Shown here one piece after another: positions 18,095-27,541 of a DNA stretch of 64,000 bases (its first letter is position 1; each line of letters begins with the position of its first letter). Below the pieces are notes generated by a model. It had not been told where the DNA came from, did no database searches, and saw nothing but the letters and a program-made list of their open reading frames with translations. Made by a program: the position numbers and the translations under genes. The DNA comes from Zymomonas mobilis subsp. pomaceae ATCC 29192 (GTDB lineage: Bacteria > Pseudomonadota > Alphaproteobacteria > Sphingomonadales > Sphingomonadaceae), in NCBI RefSeq assembly GCF_000218875.1, contig NC_015709.1, positions 868,001 through 932,000 of the forward strand. The letters run 5' to 3'.

Positions 18095-18748
18095 ATGCCT
18101 TCAGCTAACTTCCGTCTTGCCCGTCGTGGGCTACTTTTCGTTATTTCCTCACCTTCTGGTGCAGGTAAGTCCACTATTGCTCGCAAATTACTTGAGGAAG
18201 ACGATGAAATTCATCTGTCTGTCTCGGTCACCACCCGTCCCATGCGTCCCGGCGAAATAGACGGTGTCGATTATCATTTTGTTGACGTCCCTGAATTTAA
18301 AAAGATGGTCGCTGAAGACCAACTTCTTGAATGGGCGCATGTTTTCGATAATCGTTATGGAACGCCCCGAAAACCTGTCGAAGAAATGGTGCACAAAGGA
18401 CAAGATGTCCTGTTTGATATAGATTGGCAGGGTGCACAACAATTATGGCAGCAAGCCAGTGGTGATACCATTCGTGTCTATATTTTACCCCCTTCCGTTG
18501 AAGAATTAGAACGGCGTCTAAGAGGGCGTGGTACCGATTCTGAAGAGGTTATCAAAAAACGAATGGCGCGCGCCGCCAGTGAAATTAGTCACTGGGATGG
18601 CTATGACTATGTTTTGATCAATGATGATATTGAAGAATGCTTCCAACAAGTCAGAAATATCTTGAAAGTTGAACGTATTAAGCGTCGTCGCCAGATTGGT
18701 TTAATCGGCTTTACCCGAAAATTATTGGCACCGCCTGAAGATAAATAA
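18095..18748 (+). CDS. gmk: Guanylate kinase
   Basis: Gmk phosphorylates GMP to GDP with ATP. The 217-residue product has the P-loop SSPSGAGKST near residue 18, followed by the GMP-binding segment SVTTRPMRPGEIDGVDYHFV and the helper motif ILPPSVEELERRLRGRGTDS. No clear Shine-Dalgarno precedes the ATG at 18095, but the frame begins at the expected distance from the P-loop. It is a single transcription unit closed by a strong hairpin terminator. Confidence 0.97.
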   Translation: MPSANFRLARRGLLFVISSPSGAGKSTIARKLLEEDDEIHLSVSVTTRPMRPGEIDGVDYHFVDVPEFKKMVAEDQLLEWAHVFDNRYGTPRKPVEEMVHKGQDVLFDIDWQGAQQLWQQASGDTIRVYILPPSVEELERRLRGRGTDSEEVIKKRMARAASEISHWDGYDYVLINDDIEECFQQVRNILKVERIKRRRQIGLIGFTRKLLAPPEDK

Positions 18749-18770
18749 ATTTACTAGAAACATAACTTAT

Positions 18771-18808
18771 AAAATAAGGCTGATATATTAAAATATCAGC
18801 CTTATTTT
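18771..18808. terminator. Bidirectional terminator between gmk and dapD
   Basis: The arms AAAATAAGGCTGATAT and ATATCAGCCTTATTTT pair over 16 bases with a six-base loop. It lies between two convergent genes and has A/T tracts on both sides. Confidence 0.88.
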
Positions 18809-18839
18809 TATTTATAGAATAATATTGCTAATTTATACT

Positions 18840-19670
18840 TTAATTCTGATATTCCCGTAACAACTGATTGATACTCGTTTTTGAACGGGTGCGTTCATCA
18901 GCCGTTTTAACAATAACAGCACAATAAAGCGAAGGTCCCGGACGACCATCAGGCAAAGGCTTACCAGGAAGATTTCCGGGTACAACAACCGCATAAGGGG
19001 GTACTTTCCCCATATGAATTTCACCGGTTGCACGGTCAATAATGCGCGTCGATGCCCCAATAAACACGCCCATTGAAAGAACAGCCCCTTCGCCAATAGT
19101 TACACCTTCGGCAACTTCTGCACGGGCACCGATAAACGCATTGTCACCGATGATAACAGGACCTGCTTGTAAGGGTTCTAAAACCCCACCAATCCCAGCA
19201 CCGCCAGAAATATGAACATTGGCCCCGATTTGGGCACAAGACCCAACAGTTGCCCATGTATCAATCATAGTATTTTCGCCGACATAGGCGCCGATATTGA
19301 CAAAACTAGGCATCAAAACAGCGCCTTTGGCAATAAAGGCACCGCGACGAACAACCGCACCAGGGACAGCGCGGAAACCCGCTTCACGAAATTGCGCCTC
19401 ACTCCAATCAGCAAATTTCAGGGGGACCTTGTCATAACCACCATGAAACGGCTTATTTTCGGTAAGAAGGAAAGAGAGAAGAACCGCTTTTTTCAGCCAT
19501 TGATTAACAATCCACTGGCCATTTTCATCGACTTCGGCAACGCGTCTTTTACCAGAATCCAATAATCCCAAAGCTTCATCAACCGCTTTTGCCACTTCAC
19601 CGCCGGTAGAGGGCGTAATATCGGCCCGATTTTCAAAAGCTTTATCAATAATATTGATAAGGTCGGTCAT
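18840..19670 (-). CDS. dapD: Tetrahydrodipicolinate N-succinyltransferase
   Basis: DapD transfers succinyl from succinyl-CoA to tetrahydrodipicolinate in the lysine and meso-diaminopimelate pathway. The 276-residue product is of standard length. Its middle is a left-handed beta-helix of hexapeptide repeats (for example [20 protein letters not shown] and [20 protein letters not shown]). An N-terminal helical domain carries FHGGYDKVP. It is 50 bases downstream of the pyrimidine-nucleotidase gene on the same strand, a pairing common in alphaproteobacteria. Confidence 0.97.
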   Translation of the reverse strand: MTDLINIIDKAFENRADITPSTGGEVAKAVDEALGLLDSGKRRVAEVDENGQWIVNQWLKKAVLLSFLLTENKPFHGGYDKVPLKFADWSEAQFREAGFRAVPGAVVRRGAFIAKGAVLMPSFVNIGAYVGENTMIDTWATVGSCAQIGANVHISGGAGIGGVLEPLQAGPVIIGDNAFIGARAEVAEGVTIGEGAVLSMGVFIGASTRIIDRATGEIHMGKVPPYAVVVPGNLPGKPLPDGRPGPSLYCAVIVKTADERTRSKTSINQLLREYQN

Positions 19671-19720
19671 ATAAAATTTTCCCGTTTTATACCCTATTTA
19701 AAGGGATATTTAGAATCAGT

Positions 19721-20386
19721 TTACGTAGTTATCTTTTTTAACCAATTACTTACATCATGAATTTCGTAATCAATTTTTTCATGACCTTCTGTAATATGGC
19801 CTTGCCCAAGTGGCCCGTGATTAACCCAAACAGTCGTCATGCCCTGATCTTTAGCAGGCAATAAATTACAGGCCATATCATCGACAAAGAGAGATTGTTT
19901 AGGAGTCACATCAAATTTTTTCAGCATAAGCTGATAACAAAAAGGATCAGGCTTTGGACGATATTGAGAAGAGTGGATATCAAAGACATCTTCAAAAAGA
20001 TTAGATAAACCCCGATGATGCAAAACACGTTCTGCATAGGGTTGATCGCCATTTGTAAAAATCCATTTACGCCCCGGTAATTTTTCAATGGAGGTTCGTA
20101 AGGTTGGATCCGGCTTTAAACTACTCATTTCAATGTTATGGGCATAAGCCAGATAATCGTGGGGATCAACGTTATGATGACGTTTTAATCCCGCTAACGA
20201 AGCACCATATCTCAGATAATAATCTTGCTGTAATTTTTGGGATTCCATGGGCGAAATATGAAGTTTTTTGGCAATATAATCGGCCATACGAACATCAATA
20301 TGGGAAAAAAGATCAGCGCTAGGCGGGTAAAGCGTATTATCGAGATCAAAAATCCAATTCTCGACATGTTGTAAGTCGGAAATCAT
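19721..20386 (-). CDS. HAD hydrolase, pyrimidine 5'-nucleotidase (SDT1-like)
   Basis: The 221-residue product has the HAD motifs FDLDNTLYPPSADLF near residue 14, IFTNGD near 109, RPKPDPF near 140 and LFVDDMACNLLPA near 160. The sequence DNTLYP and the following DVRMADYI segment are typical of the pyrimidine 5'-nucleotidase branch that dephosphorylates UMP/CMP and related compounds. Start at ATG 20386. It lies directly upstream of dapD and probably shares its transcript. Confidence 0.85.
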   Translation of the reverse strand: MISDLQHVENWIFDLDNTLYPPSADLFSHIDVRMADYIAKKLHISPMESQKLQQDYYLRYGASLAGLKRHHNVDPHDYLAYAHNIEMSSLKPDPTLRTSIEKLPGRKWIFTNGDQPYAERVLHHRGLSNLFEDVFDIHSSQYRPKPDPFCYQLMLKKFDVTPKQSLFVDDMACNLLPAKDQGMTTVWVNHGPLGQGHITEGHEKIDYEIHDVSNWLKKITT

Positions 20387-20526
20387 ACTATACGCCTTGT
20401 CATTTAAACCGTTTCGAAAATGTAAAAAGGGATGAGCTTATAACAGTTTTTTGTCAGTTTAGAAAATGGCTTCTCTTTTAAGGCAAAAATATAGAAACCA
20501 TAAAAATTCTTCTAGGACATCAGATA

Positions 20527-20561
20527 AAGAAAAAGGCCTTCATCTTTTAGAATGAGGCCTT
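20527..20561 (-). terminator. Terminator at the end of the suf operon
   Basis: On the minus strand the arms AAGGCCTCATTC and GATGAAGGCCTT form a stem with one bulge, followed by TTTTCTTT. It lies just after the last suf gene. Confidence 0.75.
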
Positions 20562-20593
20562 CTTATTAAACAAGAATAGGACTTCGATGCGTA

Positions 20594-20935
20594 TCAAACT
20601 GTAAAACTCTCACCACAGCCACACATACCCGTTGCATTGGGATTTTCAAAGCGAAATGCAGCCTGAAAATCGTCTTCCACCCAATCCATCACCGAACCAA
20701 TGAGATAGAGTAAAGAGGCACTTTCTATAAAGATCACACCTTCATCAAGTGCAATACGCTCGTCCAATGGATCGGCCTTATCGGTATAATCCAAAGCATA
20801 GGCCAGACCTGAACAGCCTTTTTTAGGCGTCGATAATTTTAGCCCAATGGTACCCTCAGGCGCTTCCGATAGCAAATCCTTGACATGTTTTTTTGCTTTC
20901 GGCGTCAGAGTAAGAATAGCAGAGGATTCAGCCAT
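20594..20935 (-). CDS. Iron-sulfur cluster assembly A-type carrier (SufA/HesB family)
   Basis: A-type carriers accept Fe-S clusters from the SUF scaffold and pass them to apoproteins. The 113-residue product has the three conserved Cys: one in KKGCSGLAYALDY and two in the C-terminal MCGCGESFTV. It is the last gene of the suf operon, so its role within the SUF system is well supported. I do not choose between sufA and erpA-like names from the sequence alone. Confidence 0.93.
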   Translation of the reverse strand: MAESSAILTLTPKAKKHVKDLLSEAPEGTIGLKLSTPKKGCSGLAYALDYTDKADPLDERIALDEGVIFIESASLLYLIGSVMDWVEDDFQAAFRFENPNATGMCGCGESFTV

Positions 20936-20975
20936 TTTTGTTCGCCTTATCGAATAATTAAGTGACTATTTAGAA

Positions 20976-21407
20976 TTACAATAACCCTAATTCCAATTTA
21001 GCTTCATCATTCATACGATCCATACCCCAAGGCGGATCCCAGACCAATTCGACATTAACAACACCAACGCCAGCCACATGCCCCACCCTTAATTCTACTT
21101 CCGCAGGCATTGAACCTGCAACTGGGCAGTTGGGCGTGGTAAGCGTCATCTTCACATCGACATGGTTATCATCCCCGATATTAACATCATAAATCAGACC
21201 GAGATCATAGATATTGACCGGAATTTCTGGATCATACACATCTTTCAAAGCCTTGATGACTTCTTCCCTCAAGGCTTCTTTTTCAGGTTTTTCTGGAGTG
21301 AAGCCTTCCAAATAATCCTGCTTACGGTCCGGACTGCTGGCATCAGAAGCCGTTACAGAGCTGTTTTCAGGTAAAGCGGCACTCGGTTTTTCTCTAGGAT
21401 CGGTCAT
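20976..21407 (-). CDS. sufT: SUF system maturation factor SufT (DUF59/MIP18 family)
   Basis: SufT-type proteins aid Fe-S cluster maturation or delivery. The 143-residue product has a disordered, Ser/Glu-rich N-terminal 45 residues, then the MIP18 domain with VYDPEIPVNIYDLGLIYDV, LTTPNCPVAGSMP (with the conserved Cys) and VWDPPWGMDRM. It overlaps the sufS stop by four bases, consistent with translational coupling in the operon. Confidence 0.9.
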   Translation of the reverse strand: MTDPREKPSAALPENSSVTASDASSPDRKQDYLEGFTPEKPEKEALREEVIKALKDVYDPEIPVNIYDLGLIYDVNIGDDNHVDVKMTLTTPNCPVAGSMPAEVELRVGHVAGVGVVNVELVWDPPWGMDRMNDEAKLELGLL

Positions 21408-22627
21408 AGAAAAATACTCACTACTCTTGAAAGACCAGCTGCTAAACGCTCAATATCTTTGACCTCATTATAGAGACCAAAACTGGCCCTTGCCGTTGCG
21501 GCTACACCCAGATGCGTCATTAACGGTTGCGCGCAATGATGCCCTGCTCTTATAGCAACGCCTTCTTCATCTAATATAGTGCCGATGTCATGCGGGTGAA
21601 TACCTTCGATTGAAAAACTGATAATCGCCGCGCTATCATCAGGTCCTAACAAGCGTAGACCTTTAATGTCCTTCAAACGCTTTCGTGCCGCTATCGTCAA
21701 TTCTGCTTCATGGCGGGCGATGGCATCAGCACCCAGTTTTTCAAGATAATCAACGGCTACGGCGAGACCTAAAGTTCCGACAATATTAGGTGTGCCCGCC
21801 TCGAAACGCGCAGGAGGATCTAAAAAGGTAGTTTTTTCAAAGGTTACCTGATCAATCATAGCCCCGCCCCCTTGCCAAGGGGGCATAGAAGATAAAATAT
21901 CAGGCTTTGCCCATAAAACACCGATTCCGGTAGGGCCATAAAGTTTATGGCCTGAAAAAACAAAGAAATCACACCCTAATTCTGCAACATTTATGGAAAG
22001 ATGGGGGGCAGATTGGCAACCATCAATTAAGAGTTTGGCCCCAACACTATCGGCAATTTGTCGGGCTTTTTTAACGTCGAGGACAGAGCCCAAGACATTA
22101 GAGATATGAGCAAAAGAGACCAGTTTATGGTCAGGCCGAATCATTTCGGCTGCCGCATCAAGGTCTATTCTGCCTTCTTCATCCAAAGGAACAACATCAA
22201 TTTCAAAACCGATACGTTCTCTTAAAATTTGCCAAGGGACAATATTGCTGTGATGTTCTAAAACGCTTAACAAAATACGATCACCGGCTTTAAGATGGGA
22301 AGCACCCCAGCTTTGAGCAATCAGATTAATCGCTTCGGTTGCGCCCCTGACAAAAACAATTTCATCAGGCGAAGCCGCACCAATAAAACGAGCAATCTTG
22401 CTACGAGCTTGTTCATAAGCAATAGTCATATCCGCCGAGCGACTATAAACACCGCGATGAACTGTCGCATAATCAACCGCATAGGCTTTCGTAATAGCAT
22501 CAATGACAGATTTCGGCTTCTGAGCTGTTGCCGCACTATCAAGATAAGACCAATCGGCAGGAATCGCAGGAAAATCGGCACGATGGTTCAAATCTGATAC
22601 TCTATCAAGCTCGGCTAGCGTGCTCAT
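21404..22627 (-). CDS. sufS: Cysteine desulfurase SufS
   Basis: SufS takes sulfur from cysteine using PLP and supplies it to the SufBCD scaffold. The 407-residue product has the family's PLP lysine in FSGHKLYGPTGIGVLW, HHSNIVPWQ near residue 120, and the catalytic Cys in RAGHHCAQPLM near 360. I set the start at ATG 22627, which sits in TAATG with the sufD stop and is preceded by GGGAGAAA; the frame is open a little further upstream. No sufE or sufU gene is adjacent, so its sulfur-accepting partner is elsewhere. Confidence 0.96.
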   Translation of the reverse strand: MSTLAELDRVSDLNHRADFPAIPADWSYLDSAATAQKPKSVIDAITKAYAVDYATVHRGVYSRSADMTIAYEQARSKIARFIGAASPDEIVFVRGATEAINLIAQSWGASHLKAGDRILLSVLEHHSNIVPWQILRERIGFEIDVVPLDEEGRIDLDAAAEMIRPDHKLVSFAHISNVLGSVLDVKKARQIADSVGAKLLIDGCQSAPHLSINVAELGCDFFVFSGHKLYGPTGIGVLWAKPDILSSMPPWQGGGAMIDQVTFEKTTFLDPPARFEAGTPNIVGTLGLAVAVDYLEKLGADAIARHEAELTIAARKRLKDIKGLRLLGPDDSAAIISFSIEGIHPHDIGTILDEEGVAIRAGHHCAQPLMTHLGVAATARASFGLYNEVKDIERLAAGLSRVVSIFL

Positions 22628-23745
22628 TATTTTTCTCCCGCCCAATGCTCCGCATCATTAAGCCATATAGAATATAAGGCGCTATCTGGTTTGGATACAA
22701 AAGCCTCTAAGATAAAAGATTGTACTAAAAGTTCTTTCGCATCTTCAGGTGCGATACCGCGCGATTCTAAATAAAACAGGGCTTGCGAGTCTAGTTCACC
22801 CACCGCTGCCCCGTGGGCACATTTGACGTCATCCGCGTAAATTTCCAATTCCGGTTTCATGTTAACCGTGGCCTGACGGGAGAGGAGCAATCCTTTCAGT
22901 GATTGCTCTCCATCACTTTTTTGGGCCCCTGAAGCAACCTCAGTGCGCACGGCCAGACTGACGGTAGATTTATCATCGGCTAACGCGCGTAATTTCTGAC
23001 GACTGCTACATTCCGGCGCTGAATGACGGGTAACCAGCATAACATCATGATGTTGGGATTTTTTGGCTAAAAAAGCGCCGCCACTCAGAACCGTAGCGCC
23101 GTTCGCGATCAGGTCAAATCGTTGATCGACACGGCTATCGGCCCCTTCACACCCCATCCAATCTGTGGCGAGGGTAGCCGCCCTTCCGATTTCACCTTCT
23201 TCCACTAAAGAGGTAAAACCACTATCAGCGCATAATCGAGCCAGTCGATGGAGCTGGGCATCTTTTCCTAAATTAAAATAAGAAAAGCGATTGCCCCAGC
23301 CATGGCCTGCATAGGTTTCAATCAAGGTAGCGGATACATTATCCGCTAATCGGATAGAGGACGGTAAATGATAGCTTCCCCCACTACCCAGATATAAAAC
23401 TTCGATAGGTTGATGATAGGACTGTTCAAGATGCAAAGTCCATCCTGTTTGTCCTTGCGTCATAAGGGCTAATGGATTTTTACTATCCTCTTTTACGGAT
23501 TGAATAGTGATAGGACCGGGATTGCTCTTTTCTGCCTGATACACACCATCAATAAATAAAAGTTTAGGGCCTTCTAAATCAGACCATAAAGACAAGTAGT
23601 CAGGTAATGGAAAGCCTCCATGAGGCTCCTGGGATAGGGGCTCTAAAATGTCGAGTTTGGACCAACGCCAATCTTCTTCATTTTGGGAAGGCAAATTCAA
23701 TTTGGCTACCGGTGGGGCTTCTTTCAGATGAACAGATCCAATCAT
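22627..23745 (-). CDS. sufD: Fe-S scaffold subunit SufD
   Basis: SufD forms the scaffold complex with SufB and SufC. The 372-residue product has the beta-helix core typical of SufB/SufD and the C-terminal segment with CAHGAAVGELDSQALFYLESRGI, where the conserved Cys and His lie. The N-terminus (DWRWSKLDIL) is characteristic of SufD. It overlaps sufC by four bases and abuts sufS. Confidence 0.95.
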   Translation of the reverse strand: MIGSVHLKEAPPVAKLNLPSQNEEDWRWSKLDILEPLSQEPHGGFPLPDYLSLWSDLEGPKLLFIDGVYQAEKSNPGPITIQSVKEDSKNPLALMTQGQTGWTLHLEQSYHQPIEVLYLGSGGSYHLPSSIRLADNVSATLIETYAGHGWGNRFSYFNLGKDAQLHRLARLCADSGFTSLVEEGEIGRAATLATDWMGCEGADSRVDQRFDLIANGATVLSGGAFLAKKSQHHDVMLVTRHSAPECSSRQKLRALADDKSTVSLAVRTEVASGAQKSDGEQSLKGLLLSRQATVNMKPELEIYADDVKCAHGAAVGELDSQALFYLESRGIAPEDAKELLVQSFILEAFVSKPDSALYSIWLNDAEHWAGEK

Positions 23746-24494
23746 GCTACGAGCTCCCCATAGCCTTCCCGCTCTAATTCCAAAGCGAGTTCTGGCCCAC
23801 CAGAACGGATAATCTGGCCATTGGCTAAAACATGGACGAAATCAGGTTTTACATGATCCAATAAGCGCTGATAATGCGTAATCAACAAAACAGAACGATC
23901 AGGACGGCGCATCACCCGATTGATGCTTTCACTGACAATCCGTAAAGCATCAATATCAAGACCGGAATCCGTTTCATCAAGAATGGCCAATTTAGGTTCC
24001 AAAAGCGCCATCTGCATCATCTCATTGCGCTTTTTCTCACCACCAGAAAATCCGACATTAACAGGGCGTTTTAGCATCTCCTGATTGATGCCAAGAGCCT
24101 TGGCCTCATTACGGGCGATTTTGATAAACTCCCCTGCTGATATTTCTTCTTCACCGCGCGTCTTCCGTTGTGCATTAGCCGCGGCACGTAGAAATTGCAG
24201 GTTAGAGACACCCGCGATTTCAACGGGGTATTGAAAACCTAGGAACAATCCGGCGGCGGCTCTTTCATGGGGTTCTAGGGCTAATAAATCCTTGCCCATG
24301 AAAGTGGCCGATCCCCCCGTTACCGTGTAACCGGGTTTGCCCGAAAGGACATAGGATAACGTCGATTTACCTGCCCCATTAGGCCCCATAATCGCATGGA
24401 TTTCACCCGCGCCAATAGATAAATTGAGGCCTTTTAAAATCTGTTTATTATCGATTTCAGCGCGAAGATCACGAATATCTAACATCTTGTTCAT
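23742..24494 (-). CDS. sufC: SUF system ATPase SufC
   Basis: SufC is the ABC-type ATPase that powers the SufBCD scaffold. The 250-residue product has Walker A GPNGAGKST near residue 37, a Q-loop LGFQYPVEIAGVSNLQFLRA that is distinctive for SufC, the signature FSGGEKKRNEMMQM, Walker B AILDETDSGLDIDAL and the switch His in LLITHYQRL. It follows sufB by 12 bases. Confidence 0.97.
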   Translation of the reverse strand: MNKMLDIRDLRAEIDNKQILKGLNLSIGAGEIHAIMGPNGAGKSTLSYVLSGKPGYTVTGGSATFMGKDLLALEPHERAAAGLFLGFQYPVEIAGVSNLQFLRAAANAQRKTRGEEEISAGEFIKIARNEAKALGINQEMLKRPVNVGFSGGEKKRNEMMQMALLEPKLAILDETDSGLDIDALRIVSESINRVMRRPDRSVLLITHYQRLLDHVKPDFVHVLANGQIIRSGGPELALELEREGYGELVA

Positions 24495-24506
24495 TATTTT
24501 CTCCTG

Positions 24507-25979
24507 TCAGCCAACCGCGCCTTCAAGGCTGATACCCAGTAATTTTTGGGCTTCGATTGCGAATTCCATCGGCAATTTTTGTAAAACTTCACGGGCAAAG
24601 CCGTTAACAATCAAGGCTACGGCCTCGTCTTCATTCAAGCCTCGCTGTCTGGCATAAAAAAGTTCGTCATCAGAAATTTTTGAAGTTGTAGCCTCATGCT
24701 CGATCTTAGCCGTAGGGTTTCTAACCTCAATATAAGGGATAGTATGGGCACCGCATTTTTCGCCGATAAGTAAAGAGTCGCATCGGGTAAAGTTACGGAC
24801 ATTTTCGGCGGCACTGCCTACTTTTACCAAGCCACGATAAGTATTGTCAGAATGACCGGCAGAGATACCCTTCGAAATAATAGTTGATCGACTATTTTTC
24901 CCGATATGAATCATCTTGGTACCGGTGTCGGCCTGTTGGTAATTATTCGTCAGTGCGACTGAATAAAATTCACCCACAGACTCCTCCCCTTTCAAAATAC
25001 AGGAAGGATATTTCCATGTAATGGCAGAACCCGTTTCAACTTGCGTCCAACTTACTTTAGAACGCGCACCATCACAAAGGGCTCGCTTAGTCACAAAGTT
25101 GTAAATACCGCCCCGGCCGTTTTCATCACCTGGATACCAGTTTTGTACGGTAGAATAGCGCACTTCAGCATCTTCATGGGCAAAAATTTCAACAACGGCG
25201 GCATGAAGTTGATTTTCGTCCCGTTGGGGGGCGGTGCAGCCTTCGAGATAAGAAACATAAGCCCCCTTATCAGCGACAATTAAAGTGCGTTCAAATTGTC
25301 CGGTATTAGCTGCATTGATCCGAAAATAGGTAGAAAGCTCCATCGGGCAACGGACACCTTCTGGAATATAGACAAAGGTACCATCCGAAAAAACGGCGCT
25401 ATTCAAAGCCGTAAAATAATTATCCCGTACGGGGACGACACGCCCAAGATAACGTTTAATCAATTCTGGATAGGTACGAATAGCTTCTGAAATCGATAAG
25501 AAGACAACCCCGACTTCCTGTAGCTTTGAGCGAAAGGTTGTTGCCACCGATACAGAGTCAAAAACAGCATCGACGGCTACTTCGCGAGCACCGACCACAC
25601 CGGCTAAAACTTTTTGTTCCTCAATTGGAATACCTAATTTTTCATAGGTACTTAAAATTTCTGGATCGATTTCATCAAGTGATTCAACCGTTGGTTTTGC
25701 TTTCGGCGCGGCATAATAATAGGCATCTTGATAGTCGATTTTAGGCAGTTTTAATTTTGCCCATTCCGGCATTTCCATTTCAAGCCAGCGCTTATAAGCC
25801 TCTAATCGCCAGTTAAGCATCCATTCCGGCTCTTCTTTTTTAGCCGAGATAAAACGAACAATATCTTCATTTAACCCTTTAGGGGCGAATTCCTGCTCAA
25901 CATTGGAAGAGAAGCCCCATTCATAACGATCATTGCGAGCCAGCGCCTCAAGGGCGGCTTCATTTTTGGTTTCACTCAT
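24507..25979 (-). CDS. sufB: Fe-S scaffold subunit SufB
   Basis: SufB is the main site of cluster assembly. The 490-residue product is full length, with the conserved beta-helix and motifs such as [24 protein letters not shown] (shown here in part: [18 protein letters not shown]), [15 protein letters not shown], and [16 protein letters not shown] near the C-terminus. Its start codon overlaps the stop of the rrf2-type regulator by one base (TAATG), so regulator and structural genes are transcribed together. Confidence 0.97.
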   Translation of the reverse strand: MSETKNEAALEALARNDRYEWGFSSNVEQEFAPKGLNEDIVRFISAKKEEPEWMLNWRLEAYKRWLEMEMPEWAKLKLPKIDYQDAYYYAAPKAKPTVESLDEIDPEILSTYEKLGIPIEEQKVLAGVVGAREVAVDAVFDSVSVATTFRSKLQEVGVVFLSISEAIRTYPELIKRYLGRVVPVRDNYFTALNSAVFSDGTFVYIPEGVRCPMELSTYFRINAANTGQFERTLIVADKGAYVSYLEGCTAPQRDENQLHAAVVEIFAHEDAEVRYSTVQNWYPGDENGRGGIYNFVTKRALCDGARSKVSWTQVETGSAITWKYPSCILKGEESVGEFYSVALTNNYQQADTGTKMIHIGKNSRSTIISKGISAGHSDNTYRGLVKVGSAAENVRNFTRCDSLLIGEKCGAHTIPYIEVRNPTAKIEHEATTSKISDDELFYARQRGLNEDEAVALIVNGFAREVLQKLPMEFAIEAQKLLGISLEGAVG

Positions 25980-26389
25980 TATGCTGCTCCCGCAAGACTT
26001 TTAAGTGTTATACTTTTAAGGGCATTTTTGACGGCTTGATTCACCGCTGGCCAATGTGAACGCATCTCACATTCAGCCGCAAGCCTGCAAAACGGTACGC
26101 TATCATCCATACAAACAGTCATCGCGATTGGCCCTTCTACGGCTTCCACAATATCAGCAAGATTTATTTCCTCTGAAGGTCGGGCCAGGGTAAAACCACC
26201 GCCGACACCTCTTAACGAAACCAAGAGATGGGTTGCCGCCAAGCGGCCCATCAATTTTTGTACCGTTGGCAAGGGAATACCCGTTTTTTCTGCCATTACT
26301 TGGGTCGTCAAACACTTCACATCTGACATATTATTGGCTACTTCGCGCAGCATGATCACGGCATAATCTGTCAGATTAGAAAGACGCAT
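25979..26389 (-). CDS. Rrf2-family regulator of the suf operon (IscR/SufR type)
   Basis: The 136-residue product has an N-terminal winged helix ([18 protein letters not shown], with [14 protein letters not shown] as recognition helix). Three Cys are placed as in cluster-binding Rrf2 proteins ([15 protein letters not shown], about residues 91-105). It is the first gene of the suf operon, as in many alphaproteobacteria, and probably represses the operon in response to Fe-S status. Whether it should be called IscR or SufR cannot be settled from the sequence. Confidence 0.92.
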   Translation of the reverse strand: MRLSNLTDYAVIMLREVANNMSDVKCLTTQVMAEKTGIPLPTVQKLMGRLAATHLLVSLRGVGGGFTLARPSEEINLADIVEAVEGPIAMTVCMDDSVPFCRLAAECEMRSHWPAVNQAVKNALKSITLKSLAGAA

Positions 26390-27541
26390 AGGCCCTTAAA
26401 TGTTCCTTCAAAAAACGTCTTTTCATCGACGTCATTATTGTCTCAGTTTCTTTTGATAGAAATACATCGAATCAAAATAGGACTGATTTTGTCTTAATTG
26501 ACAATGGCAAGCCGAATCTTCTCCGTCAAGGGCACCTTACTCTATTACTGTAATCGAAATAGATTATACCTTAAAATAATAAAATAAGCTCTAATTTTAT
26601 TAAAATAGCATTTTTTTCTTAAAAAAATATTCCTCTTATTACAGAAAATGAAATAATGTATTTTCTAAAAAATCCTTAGAAACTAGATCAATTAAGTAAA
26701 AAATTTAATATATTTTCATATAAAATAAATTTTAAATTTTTAAATAATACAATTTAAATAAAAATTTAAATTTAAATGATTATTTTTTAATAAAAAAAAT
26801 TACAATATTTATTTTATACTTAATTTAATGAAATGAAATTATCAAAATTAATTTATAATTTTAAATTTTATTAAAAAATTAAATAATTTACTATAAAATA
26901 AAAATAAAAAATATTTTTTATTTTAAGGTGACTAATTTTAGGTCATAATTGAATGTAAGTGTTTTAGAATAAATGTTCATTATTTTAGTATGTAAAAACT
27001 AAAATTGAATTATATTTAAGAGGATATTATTATATTTTAATTTAATAAAAGTATATTGATTTATGTCTAATTTATTATTAAATTTGTAATAATAAAATTT
27101 ATTTCTAAAATTATAAAATTGAGATAAGACTTCTACAATCTATTTTCGATTTATAAAATAAATTAATTGGTTTAATTAATTAAATATTAATAATAATGGA
27201 AAGACTTTGTTGTGAAACTTGAAATTCATTGAATTAATTTACTTTAATACAAGAAAATAAAAAATATTTACTAAAATAAATATGATTTATATTTTATTTT
27301 TTATAAAAAAATTAATCTTTATTAAATTTTATCCCTTTAAAAAAGAAGGATGTATAAAATTAACTTACAGATATTTTTATCGATATAATTTTCGAAAAAA
27401 CACTAAAAATTTTGCCAAGAATGCTATAAAACGTTTTCAATTCTCTCATTATAATAGATAAATTATATTCATAAAAATAAGATGCCAGAGGATGGCCTTT
27501 TAAGCGCGCCTTTTTTATCCGGATTTTTTAAAAGAGCTATT
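26390..27541. other. 1.15-kb non-coding region between suf and hisC
   Basis: The first 150 bases hold the suf promoter and probable operator. From about 26,540 to 27,480 the sequence is extremely A+T rich: by eye many 60-base lines contain only four to seven G or C. It consists mostly of A runs, T runs and TAAAT/AATTTA words. I find no coding frame of 60 codons, no tRNA, no direct repeat of useful length and no hairpin with a G+C stem. The hisC promoter should lie at its right end. Confidence 0.7.
26481..26493 (-). promoter_or_regulatory. Possible IscR-type operator of the suf operon
   Basis: On the minus strand, GACAAAATCAGTC fits the GACTRWWWYAGTC core of the E. coli type-1 IscR site at 12 of 13 positions. 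The outer parts of that consensus fit poorly. It sits between TTGTCA and TATTTT promoter-like hexamers, about 95 bases upstream of the regulator gene, where binding would block transcription. Confidence 0.45.

Noticed and set aside
26540-27480. Replication origin or CRISPR leader
   Set aside because: No DnaA boxes or iterons recognised, no dnaA, repA or cas gene nearby, and A+T richness alone is not evidence.
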